Below the pieces are notes generated by a model. It did not search any database. It had not been told where the DNA came from and worked only from the letters and a program-made list of their open reading frames with translations. 64,000 nucleotides of DNA from Chytriomyces cf. hyalinus JEL632. Taxonomy: Eukaryota; Chytridiomycota; Chytridiomycetes; Chytridiales; Chytriomycetaceae. Shown here in pieces: positions 1 to 11,537 of this stretch (position 1 is its first letter; every line of letters begins with the position of its first letter). Where the stretch lies: contig JAIWWG010000066.1 in the NCBI GenBank assembly GCA_025435555.1, positions 124,001-188,000 on the forward strand, written 5' to 3'. A program made the position numbers and the translations under genes.

Positions 1-35
1 ACACCTCTGTGCACGACGTAAAAACAATGCCTCAC

Positions 36-155
36 CTCCCACGGAATCGTCTTTTCGCGAACAAGTTTTGTTTGATCTTCAAGATATTTGTTGTGGCCAG
101 CGACGACTGGCGCGATGCTGATGCCCTCGTCCACCTGCACTTGTGGTGTTGCCAT
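36..155 (-). CDS. VMA13: V-ATPase V1 subunit H (Vma13), first exon only
   Basis: This is the amino end of the regulatory H subunit of the vacuolar H+-ATPase, which couples the V1 and V0 sectors on the vacuole membrane. The exon encodes 40 residues starting at the ATG whose first base is 155. It contains YLEDQTKLVREKTIPWE, which matches the conserved start of fungal Vma13 proteins (a short acidic leader, then a helix ending in IPWE). The exon ends in phase 0 at a good donor (GTGAG, complement of 31-35), and the intron runs off the left edge, so the rest of the gene is outside the window. It is divergent from SPEF2 with a short shared promoter. The identification rests on one short motif from memory of the family, so moderate confidence. 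Confidence 0.65.
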
Positions 156-334
156 TGTTTGATTTTATCTCGGTTATATTTTACGATCAGTGTAAATTAT
201 TCACACACTCGACAGAAATTGTCACACCAACACCGGCAAACAACTGCGGCTCCGTATCGAAACCAGCTATCCATCTGCATATTCCTACCACGTCGATATA
301 GGCTGGAAATATCATCTGATCGAGATTTGCAACC
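156..334. promoter_or_regulatory. Bidirectional promoter between VMA13 and SPEF2
   Basis: Only 179 bases separate two divergent start codons, so both 5' UTRs and promoters must lie here. The stretch is AT-rich in its first half (TTTGATTTTATC, TATATTTTACGATC near 160-190). I see no convincing TATA box at a fixed distance from either gene. Confidence 0.5.
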
Positions 335-3300
335 ATGTCAGCGATTCTTGCCTCATGGCTGCATCAAGACGTGGGGCTGACTCGCAAAGTCCGTCCTACC
401 GATCTGGAAGCATCATTTCAATCGGGATACCTATTCGCTGAGCTCTTGCACCGTCTAGGAGTCCTATCATCGCTCGATGAAGACTCAGGCTTTGTCAACA
501 ACCCGCCCACAAACATGGAAGCGTCAATCGCAAACTTTACACTTATTGAACGCGTTTTGAAGGAGAAACTCAACATCAAACTTTCACCAAACACGGCATT
601 TGACTTGATCACTGCCAAACCTGGCTGTGCAGGGAGTCTGCTGTATCAAATCAAAAGCAGTGTTGCAAATGCGAGCAACAATCCTGCCGTTCCATCTCGT
701 ATCAAAAAGTCTGCTGAATCTGGACTCACAGGATCATCGAAAGAGTCGCTGCGAAGGTCCCCTGTTCCCCACAAACTGCCCCCGCTTCCTGGAAAGACGG
801 ACTCTGTCGGTAGTCCCACCCGAGACACCGCACGCACACCTCCGCCCGCATCTTATCCGTCCAGCCCACTCGGTACTTGATGCATCTATTTGAAAACCCG
901 AATTTGTTTAACCTTTTCAAACCAGGCGACTATCCGAAAACAGTGGCGTTCGCTGACAACTCTCCTCGAAAGAAATACAATGAAATGGAACACGACTTTT
1001 TTGCCGAAACGCTGCGCCAAAAACTGCGACGCGATCATCGAGCTGGATACCGGCCGTTGGATCATCCAAAGCTTCAACATCCGGACTTGAGTGCCAATGC
1101 GCCAGAGCAGGTGACTAATGATTCGTATGGAACGACCGCGCTTAACAAACAATGATGCAACCCGTGTCAGAAGGGACCAATGAAGCAAACCAAGTTGAAG
1201 CCGTCAATGAAAATTGCAGAGGCCTGCGAACCCGCAAATACAGCAACAACAACACATCGATCCGGCCCGACTTTGGTCAAAGAGTTGACGGCCACAGAGA
1301 AGGCAAATAATTTGCGGCAAGAAGCCCGGAACGCGCAAAAAAAGGTTCAGATGGAAGTGAGTTCTGCGAAACATTTTTTCTTAACCTCTTGAGCGTTTGC
1401 TTTTTTATATTGGCTCCGCTGGTTTCGAACGCGTTAAAATTGCTCGGGGAATGTTTGCTGATTGCTTTTGGTTTTGTTGTTTTCAGGTCAAGCGAAAGAA
1501 AGTTGTCCAATCTGTGCTTCAGAATCTGGATGCGTTTGACAAGAGTTTGCATCTGGAAGAGAAGGAGGCGGAGGAAGCGAGTTTTGACAGCGAAATGGCG
1601 AACGTGGATCCTGCAGCAGTCAAAGCATTCATTGCAAAGAGGGCCCCGCTGGATCCGATTCAGCATTCGAAAGAGCTACAGCGGCAGCAACCACCACAGT
1701 CGGAGGAAAAGAAAAAGACGGACGAATATGTGCAAAAGATTCGAGTAGGAAATATTTTATTGTTTGTTTGTCTTATTTTTGTTAAGCGGTTACGTCTCTT
1801 GATTTTTGCAGCAACGCAAACTGGAGGATGAAGCATCTCGAAAAGAGCGCGAGCAGCGCCGCAGGAAAATCGTTCTCGGACATCAACAGGCGAAAGAGGA
1901 AATGGAAAAAACGCACTTGGAGGAGCTCCTCCTTGCAAAACTGATGCGGCAATCCAAGCAAGAACGGCGCATTGCAGAGGGGTAAAGTGTTTGTTTGACT
2001 TCGCTGCGTCCAATTCACCATTGTCGATTTCAGGCTGATGCAGATCCGGCTGGAAAAAGACTTTATGTGCGAGAACAGAATGATCCGCGAGGAGCAGTAC
2101 GCGAAACGACGACAGAAAGATTACGAAGAAGCGCTCGAGCGCGAATTCATTCTTGCTGAGCGGGCTCGGATCGAATACAAAAAACAAACGGAACTGCAAC
2201 TGGCCCAGCATTTTGAAATCCTCGCAATTAAAGCTGCTGAGAAGCATGCCAAGAACGCAATGTCTTGTCAAGATATTGTTCACCAGATTGTTGATTTGAG
2301 TTTGAGGGTCAGTGGGCGTTAAATGCAACCACACTTCCATAGTCCTAACCTTGTGTCGTACCAATTTCTTCTTTACTTCCTCCGGCACAACTAAGGTCGC
2401 CGAGTACCGGGAGCTGAATGACTATGACGATGCTCCACCGAATGCAAACCTGATGCGTCAATGGAAGATTCTGTTCGTGAAAGGGCAGCCGCTGCTGAAA
2501 ACATACAACTTGAACCTTGAACAAGATCGCATTGCACTCCCAAAAGATGAATTGGAGGATGGAGGGGTGGCTAGCGATCCGGCGAACGCGCCAGATGAAG
2601 AAGTCGCAGAGGGAATCAAGCTGCTGGATGAGGAAGAGTTTAACCATTACATAAATGGGTCGGGACTGTGGAATATTTCAACCGACGGGTATGAATCTTT
2701 GGGTGGTTGCAATGCTGGTGACTAAAGTCATCTACTTTTACAGGAAAGGCACCGGGCGTTTGAAGAATGAGCTCTTAGGAGCCATCATCGCAACGATATT
2801 CGAAATCGCCACACCCTCTGATCCCAAAAGTGACCAGCCGACATTGCCATCCGTCCCTCTGCGTTTAATACTCTTGGGGAAACGCTTTGCTGGAAAAAAT
2901 ACAACGGCAAAGTCCATGGCGTCCCTCTACAATTTGGCCGTACTGGATGTTGACAGTCTGATGAAAGCTGCAATAACGTAAGTAATCAAGAACGGAATAT
3001 GGCCTCTGTAGCATCTTTTAAAACAGAATGTTTACAGTGAATTTGAAGAAATTGGCGATGCAAAGCAACAGAAAGCCCTCGCAAATACTCATCCGGGAGC
3101 GAAACTGCAGCAATCAATGCTCGGCGGCGGATCTCCAGATGATGAACTTTTAGTTTCGTTGGTATCGGAAGCCATCAAGAAAAATTCAGGACCAGAGTGT
3201 CCAGGCTGGGTTCTCATTGAATTCCCACGAAACCGTTACCAGGCGCAGTTACTGGAAAAAGAACTTTCAGGGTTAGTTATCTCGGCTGTAAAGAATGAAG

Positions 3301-6300
3301 AAGATGCGCGTTCTTAGTTTTGAATAACTAGGTATGAAGATCCAAAACCTGTCAAGCCAGGCAACTTGAAGCGAACGCCAAAAGAGAAAGCTCCATCCGC
3401 TGTCAAAAAGAAATCACTCATTGCTCCAGCAGATCAAAAGTCAGACGCAAAAGGGCCTGCTCCAGCGAGCGGAATTGATGCTGTCATTTTACTTGATGTC
3501 GACAATGAAACAGTCATCAAAAGATCAACAGGTCGTAGAATCGACCCGGCCACGAATATAGAATACCACTTGGAGCTGAATCCGCCTCCAATGGACCAAC
3601 CAGTTTGGACATTTGTTTGAAAAGGAAGCGACATGTCTCTTCACTAACGCATGCTTTCAACAGGGCATCCACGAGCGCCTGATTGCTGTCGATGATCCCA
3701 CAGGACAAGACACACAGTTGCAATACCAGATCGCCTCATTTGAAGATCAAGAAGATTTGTTGAAGGAGTGGTTTGCAAGGTTCAACAACCTCTATGTAAG
3801 ACCCATCCAGACTGTGCGCTTTTGATTTTCCCATATTTAAACTTACGCTGGGCAGGTTCTGGACGCAATCGTTCCTGAACCGACAGTCATTCAATCAGTC
3901 AACGGCGTCTTGCGAGAAGTCATTGACAGAAAAGAGGCTGAAAAAGAGCTGCGGCAATTGACAGAGAGTTCATCAGAGGCTCATGCAGGGGAGACCCAAT
4001 CACAGCTTCCCGTTTTCGAAGGTAGGATTGTTGCAAAAGCGATGTCACTCGCCGTGTTCCTAAAGTTGGCTTCCCATTGGAACAGAACCATCACAAACGG
4101 ACTTTACACATGCCGCGCCAAGCTCCCCAGGAGACACAAAGCGCGATGCAGATAAAACAAAATCGAATTCGGGCAAACAGCGCGGAGGCTCTGGCAAGAC
4201 TGCGCAAACTAATGAAAAACCCACGTCAAGGGGAGCTTCCGCTTCGGGACCCCAGCCGACAGGGAAAGCTGGAAACACTTTGGCTCCGGATTCAAAGAAA
4301 GCTGCCAACATGATTGGAATCCCAGATAAAATCAGCAACTCAGTCATTTATGTGGAGGCGCCTGCCACCCCGTTTCCGCCTCTAGTCCGTCTGGCGTCGC
4401 CTGAGGGTAGAAAGCTACCAACAAAAGAGCTTGCTTGCATTCTCTCAGAAGGTTAGCGAAACTTTTTGCCGACTCTGAACAGCTGTGTATAACATGGGCA
4501 TTAGAATGGATAACCATGGAAAACGCGTATACCAACACGCTTAAATTCGCATTCCGCTGCCTTCGTCGAGAGCGTGAAGTGATTGTGCGATATCGCCACA
4601 AAACCAAAGTCGACTTTAAACAGTTTTTGGAGCGCCCCGACAAAAAACAAGAGTTGATAGAGTTGTTCCAGCGAGAATACAATGCCATCGAAGATGATCT
4701 CAGGTACTTTAAAATACAGTTCAAGTTTGATGCGCATAATTCCAACAAATCTTTTTATCCCAAGGCCTGATCCTGACGCGAAGGCGGAACTTCATCAGCG
4801 TGCTGAAGACTTGCGTGAAAAGCTATGGGACATGTCTGACAAGCGCCGAGACGAGGCGGACGGGGAAAGAGTCTCGTTGATTGAAGAAAAATACATCGAG
4901 GACCACTTTGCAATCACCTGCAACATTTTCCTGAGCATGATTCAAGCGGAAGTGGACAAGTACGTGTTCACCAGGCAGATAGTGCAAGATTGCTACAAGG
5001 ATGCGTATGGAGGAGTTGAGTTGATTCATTTGGCATGGCTGTGATTTTGAATGGATGCCTAACCCATGCTTTCCAAAAAACGGTGCTGATACAGTCGGTT
5101 CTAGGGGAAATTCCAAAGGGACATCTAAAGATACCTTTCCTTTCCTTGAACGGCATTCCTCCTGTGGACACAAGCGCAATTGTTGAAGCTCTCCACAAGC
5201 GCAGAGATCTGCAGAATGCCCCGAAAGCCGTCAAACCCGCCTCGATCATCGCTGTGGCACCCATCGCAAAGAAACTGCAAGGCTCCGCATCTACTTTACG
5301 ACCCACGGCTGACAAGTACCAATTTGGCGATAAAGATCTGATTCCAGATCCCGAGCCATCCATGTTCTCAGATTTGGATGCTGCGATTGCGCTGGCTTCG
5401 ACTGCGATTGTTGTTCAAAAGCCCACTCACCATGAAGAACCCCCTCCTCCAGAGAAGGATAAGAAGGACAAGAAAAAACCAGCTGCAGTTGTGGAGGTTG
5501 TGCAGGAATCCAAAGGTGAGTTGTCAGGTTTTTATTATCGTAACGTCCACTGCTCACAATTCTGGTGTTTGTTGTTTTCTTGCAGTTGAAGCCGAAACCG
5601 AGCTACCTGCAGAATACTTGCAATTAATAGAACTGGAGGACCAGATCTTTGTTAGAAGATTGGAGAAAATCAAGTTGATGGCTATCCAGAGTCTGACTGT
5701 GAGTCAGCAACAGCACCTTCCTTTCGACACTTACTCCAACCCCGGAACAGGAAATTCGAAACACGGGCATTGAGCTGTACAATTACCTGGACGAGCTGAT
5801 TGGGATCCGTTTTCAAGCAGAAATGGAGTGCATCCGCGACCTCCTTCTGGTTATCAGGGAAGCTATCGAGGCTGAAGCGCGCCTTCCCAATGAAATTGCG
5901 CTGAACGGAGAAAGATTCAAAGTGAACTTCAACTGCCTTACATTTGAACCTGAGCCTGAGCCACGGCCCGAAAGTCCTGTTGAGAAACTAAGTATGTCCT
6001 CCTGGCAGTGCGTTTGCTTTCACAATTTATTCTTACAGTACCCTCTTCTTGCCATGCAGTAAGCGACCAGTTCAGCGTCCTACAGCTTCTAAATCTCGGG
6101 CGCCATTTCAAAGAACTTGCACCTGAGGGCTTCCTCTCCAGCAAAGATTTTGTTGACAATTTAGCGCGACTAGCAACTCTTTCGGTGAGAGGCTGCTTAG
6201 AATTTGCACAGTTGAAGAAGTCCACTTACAAACTGAACTTGGGCAGCCTGGTATGGACATGTTTCCCGAAGCTTACATGAACTTGGACATCGCAGCACTC

Positions 6301-7577
6301 CAGCAGGTGAAACACCGCTGTGTCAATGATACAATAATACAGTCCTGGATTCTTATCTGCTTCATTAAATGACTTGCAGATTGCAGCTTCCTTGGATCCG
6401 TATGCCACGGGCTTCGTGAATTGGCGTAAATTCATCCTCAACCAGTCAAGAATCCTCCCAGTACCTACCGTCGAGCAATTGTGTTCCCTCAAAGACGCGT
6501 ATGCATGCGCTGACTCGTTCTCTGATGGAAAGGTGTGTGTCATCTCCAAATTCCGATCAATTCCAGAAACTGATTTGCACTTTTCCGAAACAGTTGAGCA
6601 GACAAGATTTCATGGATATTCCGCTTTGGTTTGAAGAAGAATCTGAGGAAAACCTCGCAGCAGCGGATGATTTGCCCAAATTCAACCGTCCCGCAAAACT
6701 GAAAGCTGCTCTCTTTGGTGAGAACTTTCTGTTTTCTTTCTTGGTTGAAGGCACTCTGAGTACGAACGGAAATCCAAAACACAGAGCTCTTTTCAAGCAA
6801 GTTGAGCCCAAACAAGAGTACCGAACGATTGGATCTCCCGATGACCGATTCAAGCACGTCGGAATTGGTGCCGGAACAGCCTCTTGACGCTGCCCCCACG
6901 CACGTGCAAGACGCTGCTGAACAAGCGCCTACAGCAGTTCCAAACCTCGAAGAAGAAAATCTCCAAATTCAGGAGACACACACTGAGCCACTGACGAAAG
7001 CGGAAGTGAGTGAGCCCGCGGAAAAAACGGACATTCCCAGTGAACCTGAAGAAGAAACGCGTCTTTTCGATGCAATCACGTTCTTGCGGGGCTGTGTTAT
7101 GGATGAGTCGGGCAAGATTGGGTTGCAGAAGGCTTTTTTTGTCGAATCAGATCGCGGGGATGGCGGTGTGGATATTGCACAGTTGTATGCGGTATGCGCT
7201 GTGTTTTCTTATTTGGTCATTCTGCATTGGCTGATGCTGTTTATTAGTTGCTCCACTACCCACTCATGCTTGTTGACGAGACAAACCGGCTCGACCCAGA
7301 GCAAGGAGAAGACCCAATGCCCATGGTAACATTCTTACTCATCCAATCTACCAAAAAAAGAAAACCACCATTTGTAACCGTCCTTCAAACCGGTCTCCAG
7401 GACATGCTGACGCGTCTCTTTGAAGATGCCGGAATTTCCCCAACCGAGGATACTATCCTTCTCGAACAAATTCCAGACGACCATCCAATCCTACATTGCC
7501 CCTTGTTTCAGATGGAGGAAATGGGTGTTGTGGCTATAAGTCGCACGAGGTCTCCGTCCGCTGGCACAAAGCCCTGA
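335..7577 (+). CDS. SPEF2: SPEF2 / CPC1-type axonemal central-pair protein
   Basis: Sperm flagellar protein 2 (Chlamydomonas CPC1) is a subunit of the central-pair C1b projection and helps set flagellar beat. The spliced model gives 1888 aa against about 1820 in human. It opens with the CH-like domain (residues 1-110, LASWLHQD, SGYLFAELL). Long Lys/Glu coiled coils follow. Next comes an adenylate-kinase-like region near residues 670-960 with a P-loop (GKRFAGKNTT). Later there is an acidic/proline linker and a weak EF-hand-like segment (LDPYATGFVNWRKF). I place 24 introns: 873-925, 1111-1170, 1357-1486, 1745-1811, 1982-2033, 2308-2395, 2689-2743, 2978-3037, 3272-3331, 3615-3663, 3796-3855, 4022-4085, 4452-4504, 4704-4764, 5015-5094, 5516-5585, 5699-5750, 5992-6059, 6185-6246, 6307-6379, 6533-6593, 6718-6784, 7192-7247, 7326-7400. 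All junctions keep frame. The donors at 2308 and 3615 and the last intron (in frame, no stop) are the least certain. Confidence 0.92.
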
Positions 7578-7662
7578 CTTGAGTTCCAAAAAACAAATAA
7601 AAAAACCAGAGGATGCAACAATGTAAAACTCCCCCGCATTCTTACAGTAGACAGTGGGGAAT

Positions 7663-8477
7663 TTACTCCAGTTTTATTTCCCTCCGCTTTCCCTGAGAAA
7701 AAAAGCCAACCCCCCACCGATAAAACCACGCCAAATGCACCGGAAACGGAAGCGCAGGAATCACCCAATACCATCCAACCGTATACACACGAAACGCGTA
7801 CACAATCGTTGCAAAATGAAAACAAACACGCGTTAAAAAGAAGGCAACTCCGAACCCAATATCGGTGCGCCACCGCTTGTTGATGCTTCCTGAGGCCAGA
7901 AGGATCGTTGGTATCTCTTGTACTGCACTGCAAGCCATGAGAAGGCCGACTTGGCCACGCGAAATGTGCCATAGAATGATGTATGTGTAGGTAATGTGGT
8001 GGATCCAGCCCGTGACGAGTTGCAATTGCGCTGGGTAGAATAAAGTTCCAAGAAGACAGTCCATCCATAAACTGGCCGTAAAGAATGCTCCAAGGCACCA
8101 GGAGTACCTGATGAACACCATACACACATCAGGTTTGATCGAGTTCAAAAAAATTATCATTTCAAATCAGAAAATACGAACCTTGTGTCCAGGTCCGTCA
8201 AGTCTGCCGTGGTTTGCAGCGGGTCCAACTGTAGAAACTGCCAGCACACAGGCAGTCCTCCCGCTACTGTCACTGAAGACGTTAGCAGTGCTGATATCCA
8301 AGCCTTTGCTTTCTGTCCGCCACTTGGCAGCTTGCTGACGAGAGTGGCGTTGATTCCAAAATACCAAACTGCATGAAGTAGGCATGATGCCAGGAATGGC
8401 TGGTAGAAACGGGGTGAAAGGATAACGTCGTGGAGAATGTAGCGTGCAAGCCATGGACTGTTTGGATCCACCGGCAT
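7663..8477 (-). CDS. TLC-domain multi-pass membrane protein
   Basis: The spliced product has 246 aa (exons 8477-8182 and 8107-7663; intron 8108-8181). An upstream in-frame ATG at 8510 would add 11 residues. It shows five or six hydrophobic segments and the hallmarks of the TRAM-LAG1-CLN8 fold. These are an acidic DL pair before the middle helices, a double histidine in GWIHHITYTYI, and a late FFLTRVCFH segment. Members act in ER and plasma-membrane lipid metabolism or lipid sensing (ceramide synthases, TLCD proteins). The ceramide-synthase catalytic context is not evident, so a TLCD/TMEM56-like role is likelier. Its stop lies 85 bases from the SPEF2 stop, tail to tail. Confidence 0.65.
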
Positions 8478-8669
8478 TTGGCAGTGTGTTTTTTTTCTAA
8501 ATATGTTCAATGTTCAACAGGCTTCATCAATCACTGCATCCAACTGCATCAACGTGTATTGAAACCGCCAGCATGCGCGACTGACAAATTCACAACAGCC
8601 ATGCACACACTCAAGGATTAAGACAGAAACAGCCATGAAAACGGAAGAAAAGAGTGGTTATCAAACACC

Positions 8670-10189
8670 TCACGAGCGGGATGCCAAAACACTCATAACA
8701 ACATTCACAATCTCCGTCTTTTCAGGAATGTAGTAAAATCCAATGGCAATGATGAAGTAGGCCGCTAGAAGCATCCATCCTTCCAGCCAATGTGTGCGTC
8801 CATCTTGAATCAAAGAGTTCACCACTAAAACGGTAACAAAGAGAATTGCCGTGGAGAAAAGACCAAAGTCAAGATCCATGTTCTTGTCCATGGCCCATCC
8901 AGAAAGAACGATGGCTGGTGCAACAAGCAGGGCTGAAAATATCGGGCAAAACACGCGTTGTCAAAAAATATTCTAGATTTCACAATGCCAATAAATGACG
9001 GCGAACAACGCACCAATCTGTAGAGCAGATCCGACAGCAACTTGCAAAGAAAGATCCATCTTGTCCCGCATGGCAGACGAGATGGCGGTCACGTGTTCGG
9101 CTGCATTGCCCACGATTGGCAAAATAATGATTCCAATAAAGACTTCTGAAATGTGGGCTTCTTTGGACAATCCCTCGACGGAACCAACCAGCATCTCTGC
9201 GGAAAACGCAATCACAACGGTGGTAAGTGCAAGGGAGAGTAATGCGATCCAAGCAAGTGTGATTGGCTCCTCTTCCTCGTCTTCTTCTTCTCCGCCTTCT
9301 TCATGGGTTCCGCTGTGAGCAAGTCTGGGGTTCGCGGGATGAGGGCGTCTTGGAGTAACAAGGAGACCGTCGGGCTGAAGGAAGATGAACGAAAATGTAA
9401 ATACTTGGAAAATCACGTCAGTCACCACGTTACTTACGTTGGTGTACAGCTGGAAAACAAGAAGTGCAATGTAAGAGAGTAGCAGGACAAACGCAATGCC
9501 TCTGGAAATGGCCAAAACACGCGAAACGCTGTCGGCTGGATCTGAAGTCTGATCTTCCAGGGTGACCCTCACGACTGCAGGCACAAGAAATCCAAGAAAT
9601 GTGAGCACGAGAAGTCCAGTGGACACGTTCGCCTTGTCGACATCAAATTTCTGAAACTTGTTCTTGACGAATGGAATTAGACCTCCAAAGAGGAAGCAGA
9701 AGCCAAGGACGAGAAGCAGGTTGGATAGGATAGACCCGATAATGGATGCTTTGACGACATCAAGCAGGCCTTCGCGAAGAGCAAACACGCTGAGAATAAG
9801 CTCAACCGCGTTACCGAAAGTGGCATTCAGCAGACCGCCGATAGTAGGACCGGTACTGCAAATATTGAACTCATCAGTCATTCCATCCATTGAACACTCG
9901 CATTCAAAAAAAAAAGCATTCACCGCATGGCAAGCTGGTCGGTCGAAAAGTCGAGCATCTTCGCAAGTGGAATAATTGCGCAGAAGTTGAGAGCAAAGAT
10001 CCAAGTGTCTGCCCATCCGAGCCTGGCACTAGCGGTACCAAGCGGCACGAAGATCAAAGCAGCGATGTTGAAGAGCTTGTTTGATTGCCAGAGCGCAGCC
10101 AGAGACGAGAGGACGGTAACTTCCGGCACGTCCGAGTGAGTGTGGCCCTGGGTCTGTCGCGGGAGGAGCGCTGTCCTTTCCGATGCCAT
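8670..10189 (-). CDS. Vacuolar-type Ca2+/H+ antiporter (CAX family)
   Basis: Members of this family export Ca2+ from the cytosol into the vacuole in exchange for protons. The spliced model has 435 aa. Its exons are 10189-9924, 9855-9438, 9374-9014 and 8932-8670, with introns 9856-9923, 9375-9437 and 8933-9013. Both cation-binding alpha repeats are present: GNAVELILS in the first half and GNAAEHVTAI in the second. They are separated by the acidic cytoplasmic loop typical of CAX proteins (EEGGEEEDEEEEP). About eleven transmembrane helices can be traced, ending with the QIALLVAP helix formed across the last splice junction. Intron 9375-9437 is 63 bases and has no in-frame stop, so retention would add 21 residues. 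The gene is divergent from the BAG-like gene with a 234-base gap. Confidence 0.9.
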
Positions 10190-10423
10190 TTTCTGATTAT
10201 TTTATTTTACAGATTGTTAAAATATAATCTGTAAATAAATAAATAAAAAGAAAGAGATACGCTGATTAATCGCGCTCGCAGTTTTGCTTTTTTCCCACAC
10301 GCTGAAAAGGAACCTTATTTTGAGCCAGGTCCGAGATCAGAACACCCACCGAATCTCGTTCACACAACCAAACCAACCCACACCTGCCCAAGCCATCCCT
10401 CAACAACCGAACCAATCCTACGA
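10190..10423. promoter_or_regulatory. Divergent promoter of antiporter and BAG-like gene
   Basis: The 234-base gap between two divergent start codons holds an AT-rich core around 10196-10260 (repeated AAATAAATAAATAAA-like sequence). A C-rich stretch lies just upstream of the BAG-like gene. No other gene is visible. Confidence 0.4.
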
Positions 10424-11347
10424 ATGGTCTTCACTTCCTGGGCGCACACCTCCGTCACTGTGTTTGCTGGCGTCGTTGCCACACTTGCAACCGGAGTCGC
10501 TATCACTGTCGGTCTTCAAATGATGATCCGCAGCCACAACACCCGCAAGACAATGTCAAGGTTCAAGCGTAGGAAGAGGAACGCAATGGCAGCCGTCAGA
10601 GAGGCTGAAAGGAACTTGGCTCACACTTTAAGTCCTCAAATGGCCTTATTGAAGGGGGCCGTTTTGGATTCTATTTCTGCCGCAGGCACCCCTGAAAGCA
10701 CTCCTGCCAATAGAAACAAGGTTGTCATGCGGCTGAAGGAGATGGATGAAATGCTGATTCGCTCGCTGGAGAGGCTCGATGCTGTACGTCCCGCATCCTT
10801 GGCTGAGGAAATACTGTCGCTTGAGTTCAACGACCTAAACATCGCCAACGACACTGCTGAAAGTGCCCCCGTCGGCGTGAGTGAAACGTGTATTGTGTCG
10901 GTGGAAGGTCAAGTTTCCGATGACTCAGACTCTGGAAATGACTCGGATGCCAACACTGTCGCGGAATCGACCGGGTACAACGAGACCAACCATACCACGA
11001 GTATCAGCAGCGATGTCAAACCGGCCAGAGCATCTTCTGTTTCTTCGCATGAGACTATGCTGGAGACACGCCTGCCAGTCGAAGCGTCTCCCAAGTCCAG
11101 CACAGCAACTCCAATAGATACATCAGTCGTGTCGCATCTGCTTCCGGCGGCAACTTCCTCCTTTTTGAATGCATACCCCAGTTATCTCTTTTTCAACACG
11201 GACCAATTGCCAAGCAAGGACATGGACTACATCAAAGACAGCGTAATCCAGCTGCGACTGAGAAAGCGTAGCCTGGTGAAGCGCCTGCAGACGATTGCGT
11301 CTGAAGTGGATGGGCTGTTTGAGCAGGTGGCTGTGAGTTGCCGGTGA
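10424..11347 (+). CDS. Membrane-anchored BAG-domain-like protein (Snl1-like)
   Basis: An intronless 307-aa protein. Residues 7-32 form one hydrophobic helix, followed by a strongly basic patch (RFKRRKRN), as in ER-anchored Snl1. Two helices resemble the second and third helices of a BAG domain. They are residues 102-122 (MRLKEMDEMLIRSLERLDAV) and 270-300 (QLRLRKRSLVKRLQ, then EVDGL), the second rich in the Arg/Lys that contact Hsp70. BAG proteins are nucleotide-exchange factors for Hsp70. Between the two helices lie about 140 Ser/Thr/Asp-rich residues not found in ordinary BAG domains. I assign this by pattern only, and it could be an unrelated anchored coiled-coil protein. A GTGAG just before the stop leaves open a further 3' exon. 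Confidence 0.45.
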   Translation: MVFTSWAHTSVTVFAGVVATLATGVAITVGLQMMIRSHNTRKTMSRFKRRKRNAMAAVREAERNLAHTLSPQMALLKGAVLDSISAAGTPESTPANRNKVVMRLKEMDEMLIRSLERLDAVRPASLAEEILSLEFNDLNIANDTAESAPVGVSETCIVSVEGQVSDDSDSGNDSDANTVAESTGYNETNHTTSISSDVKPARASSVSSHETMLETRLPVEASPKSSTATPIDTSVVSHLLPAATSSFLNAYPSYLFFNTDQLPSKDMDYIKDSVIQLRLRKRSLVKRLQTIASEVDGLFEQVAVSCR

Positions 11348-11537
11348 GCACAGCCTCGCAACTCATTGCATGGCATCCTGAATGTCCGAATGTCCGAAAG
11401 TGCTTCTGCTTTCTTTGCGCGTAGAAGAAGAAGCAGACGTAGAAACTAATCGCGTGAACATGATCTATGTATTTGGAACGAACCCTTTTTAATAAACTTG
11501 TCTGATTATAAAACTTGATTTATAAAAGCACGCACGC
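11348..11537. other. Intergenic, with TGTCCGAA direct repeat
   Basis: This short gap separates the BAG-like and arrestin genes. It contains two adjacent copies of TGTCCGAA (starting 11383 and 11391) and an AT-rich stretch at 11480-11525 that may serve as 3' end and promoter. Confidence 0.35.

Noticed and set aside
9-380. 123-aa plus-strand open frame overlapping the SPEF2 start
   Set aside because: It lies across the VMA13 exon and SPEF2 leader, shows no domain, and overlaps the SPEF2 CH domain in another frame.
1660-2388. 242-aa open frame antisense to SPEF2
   Set aside because: It crosses three SPEF2 introns and coiled-coil exons. The opposite strand explains the sequence fully.
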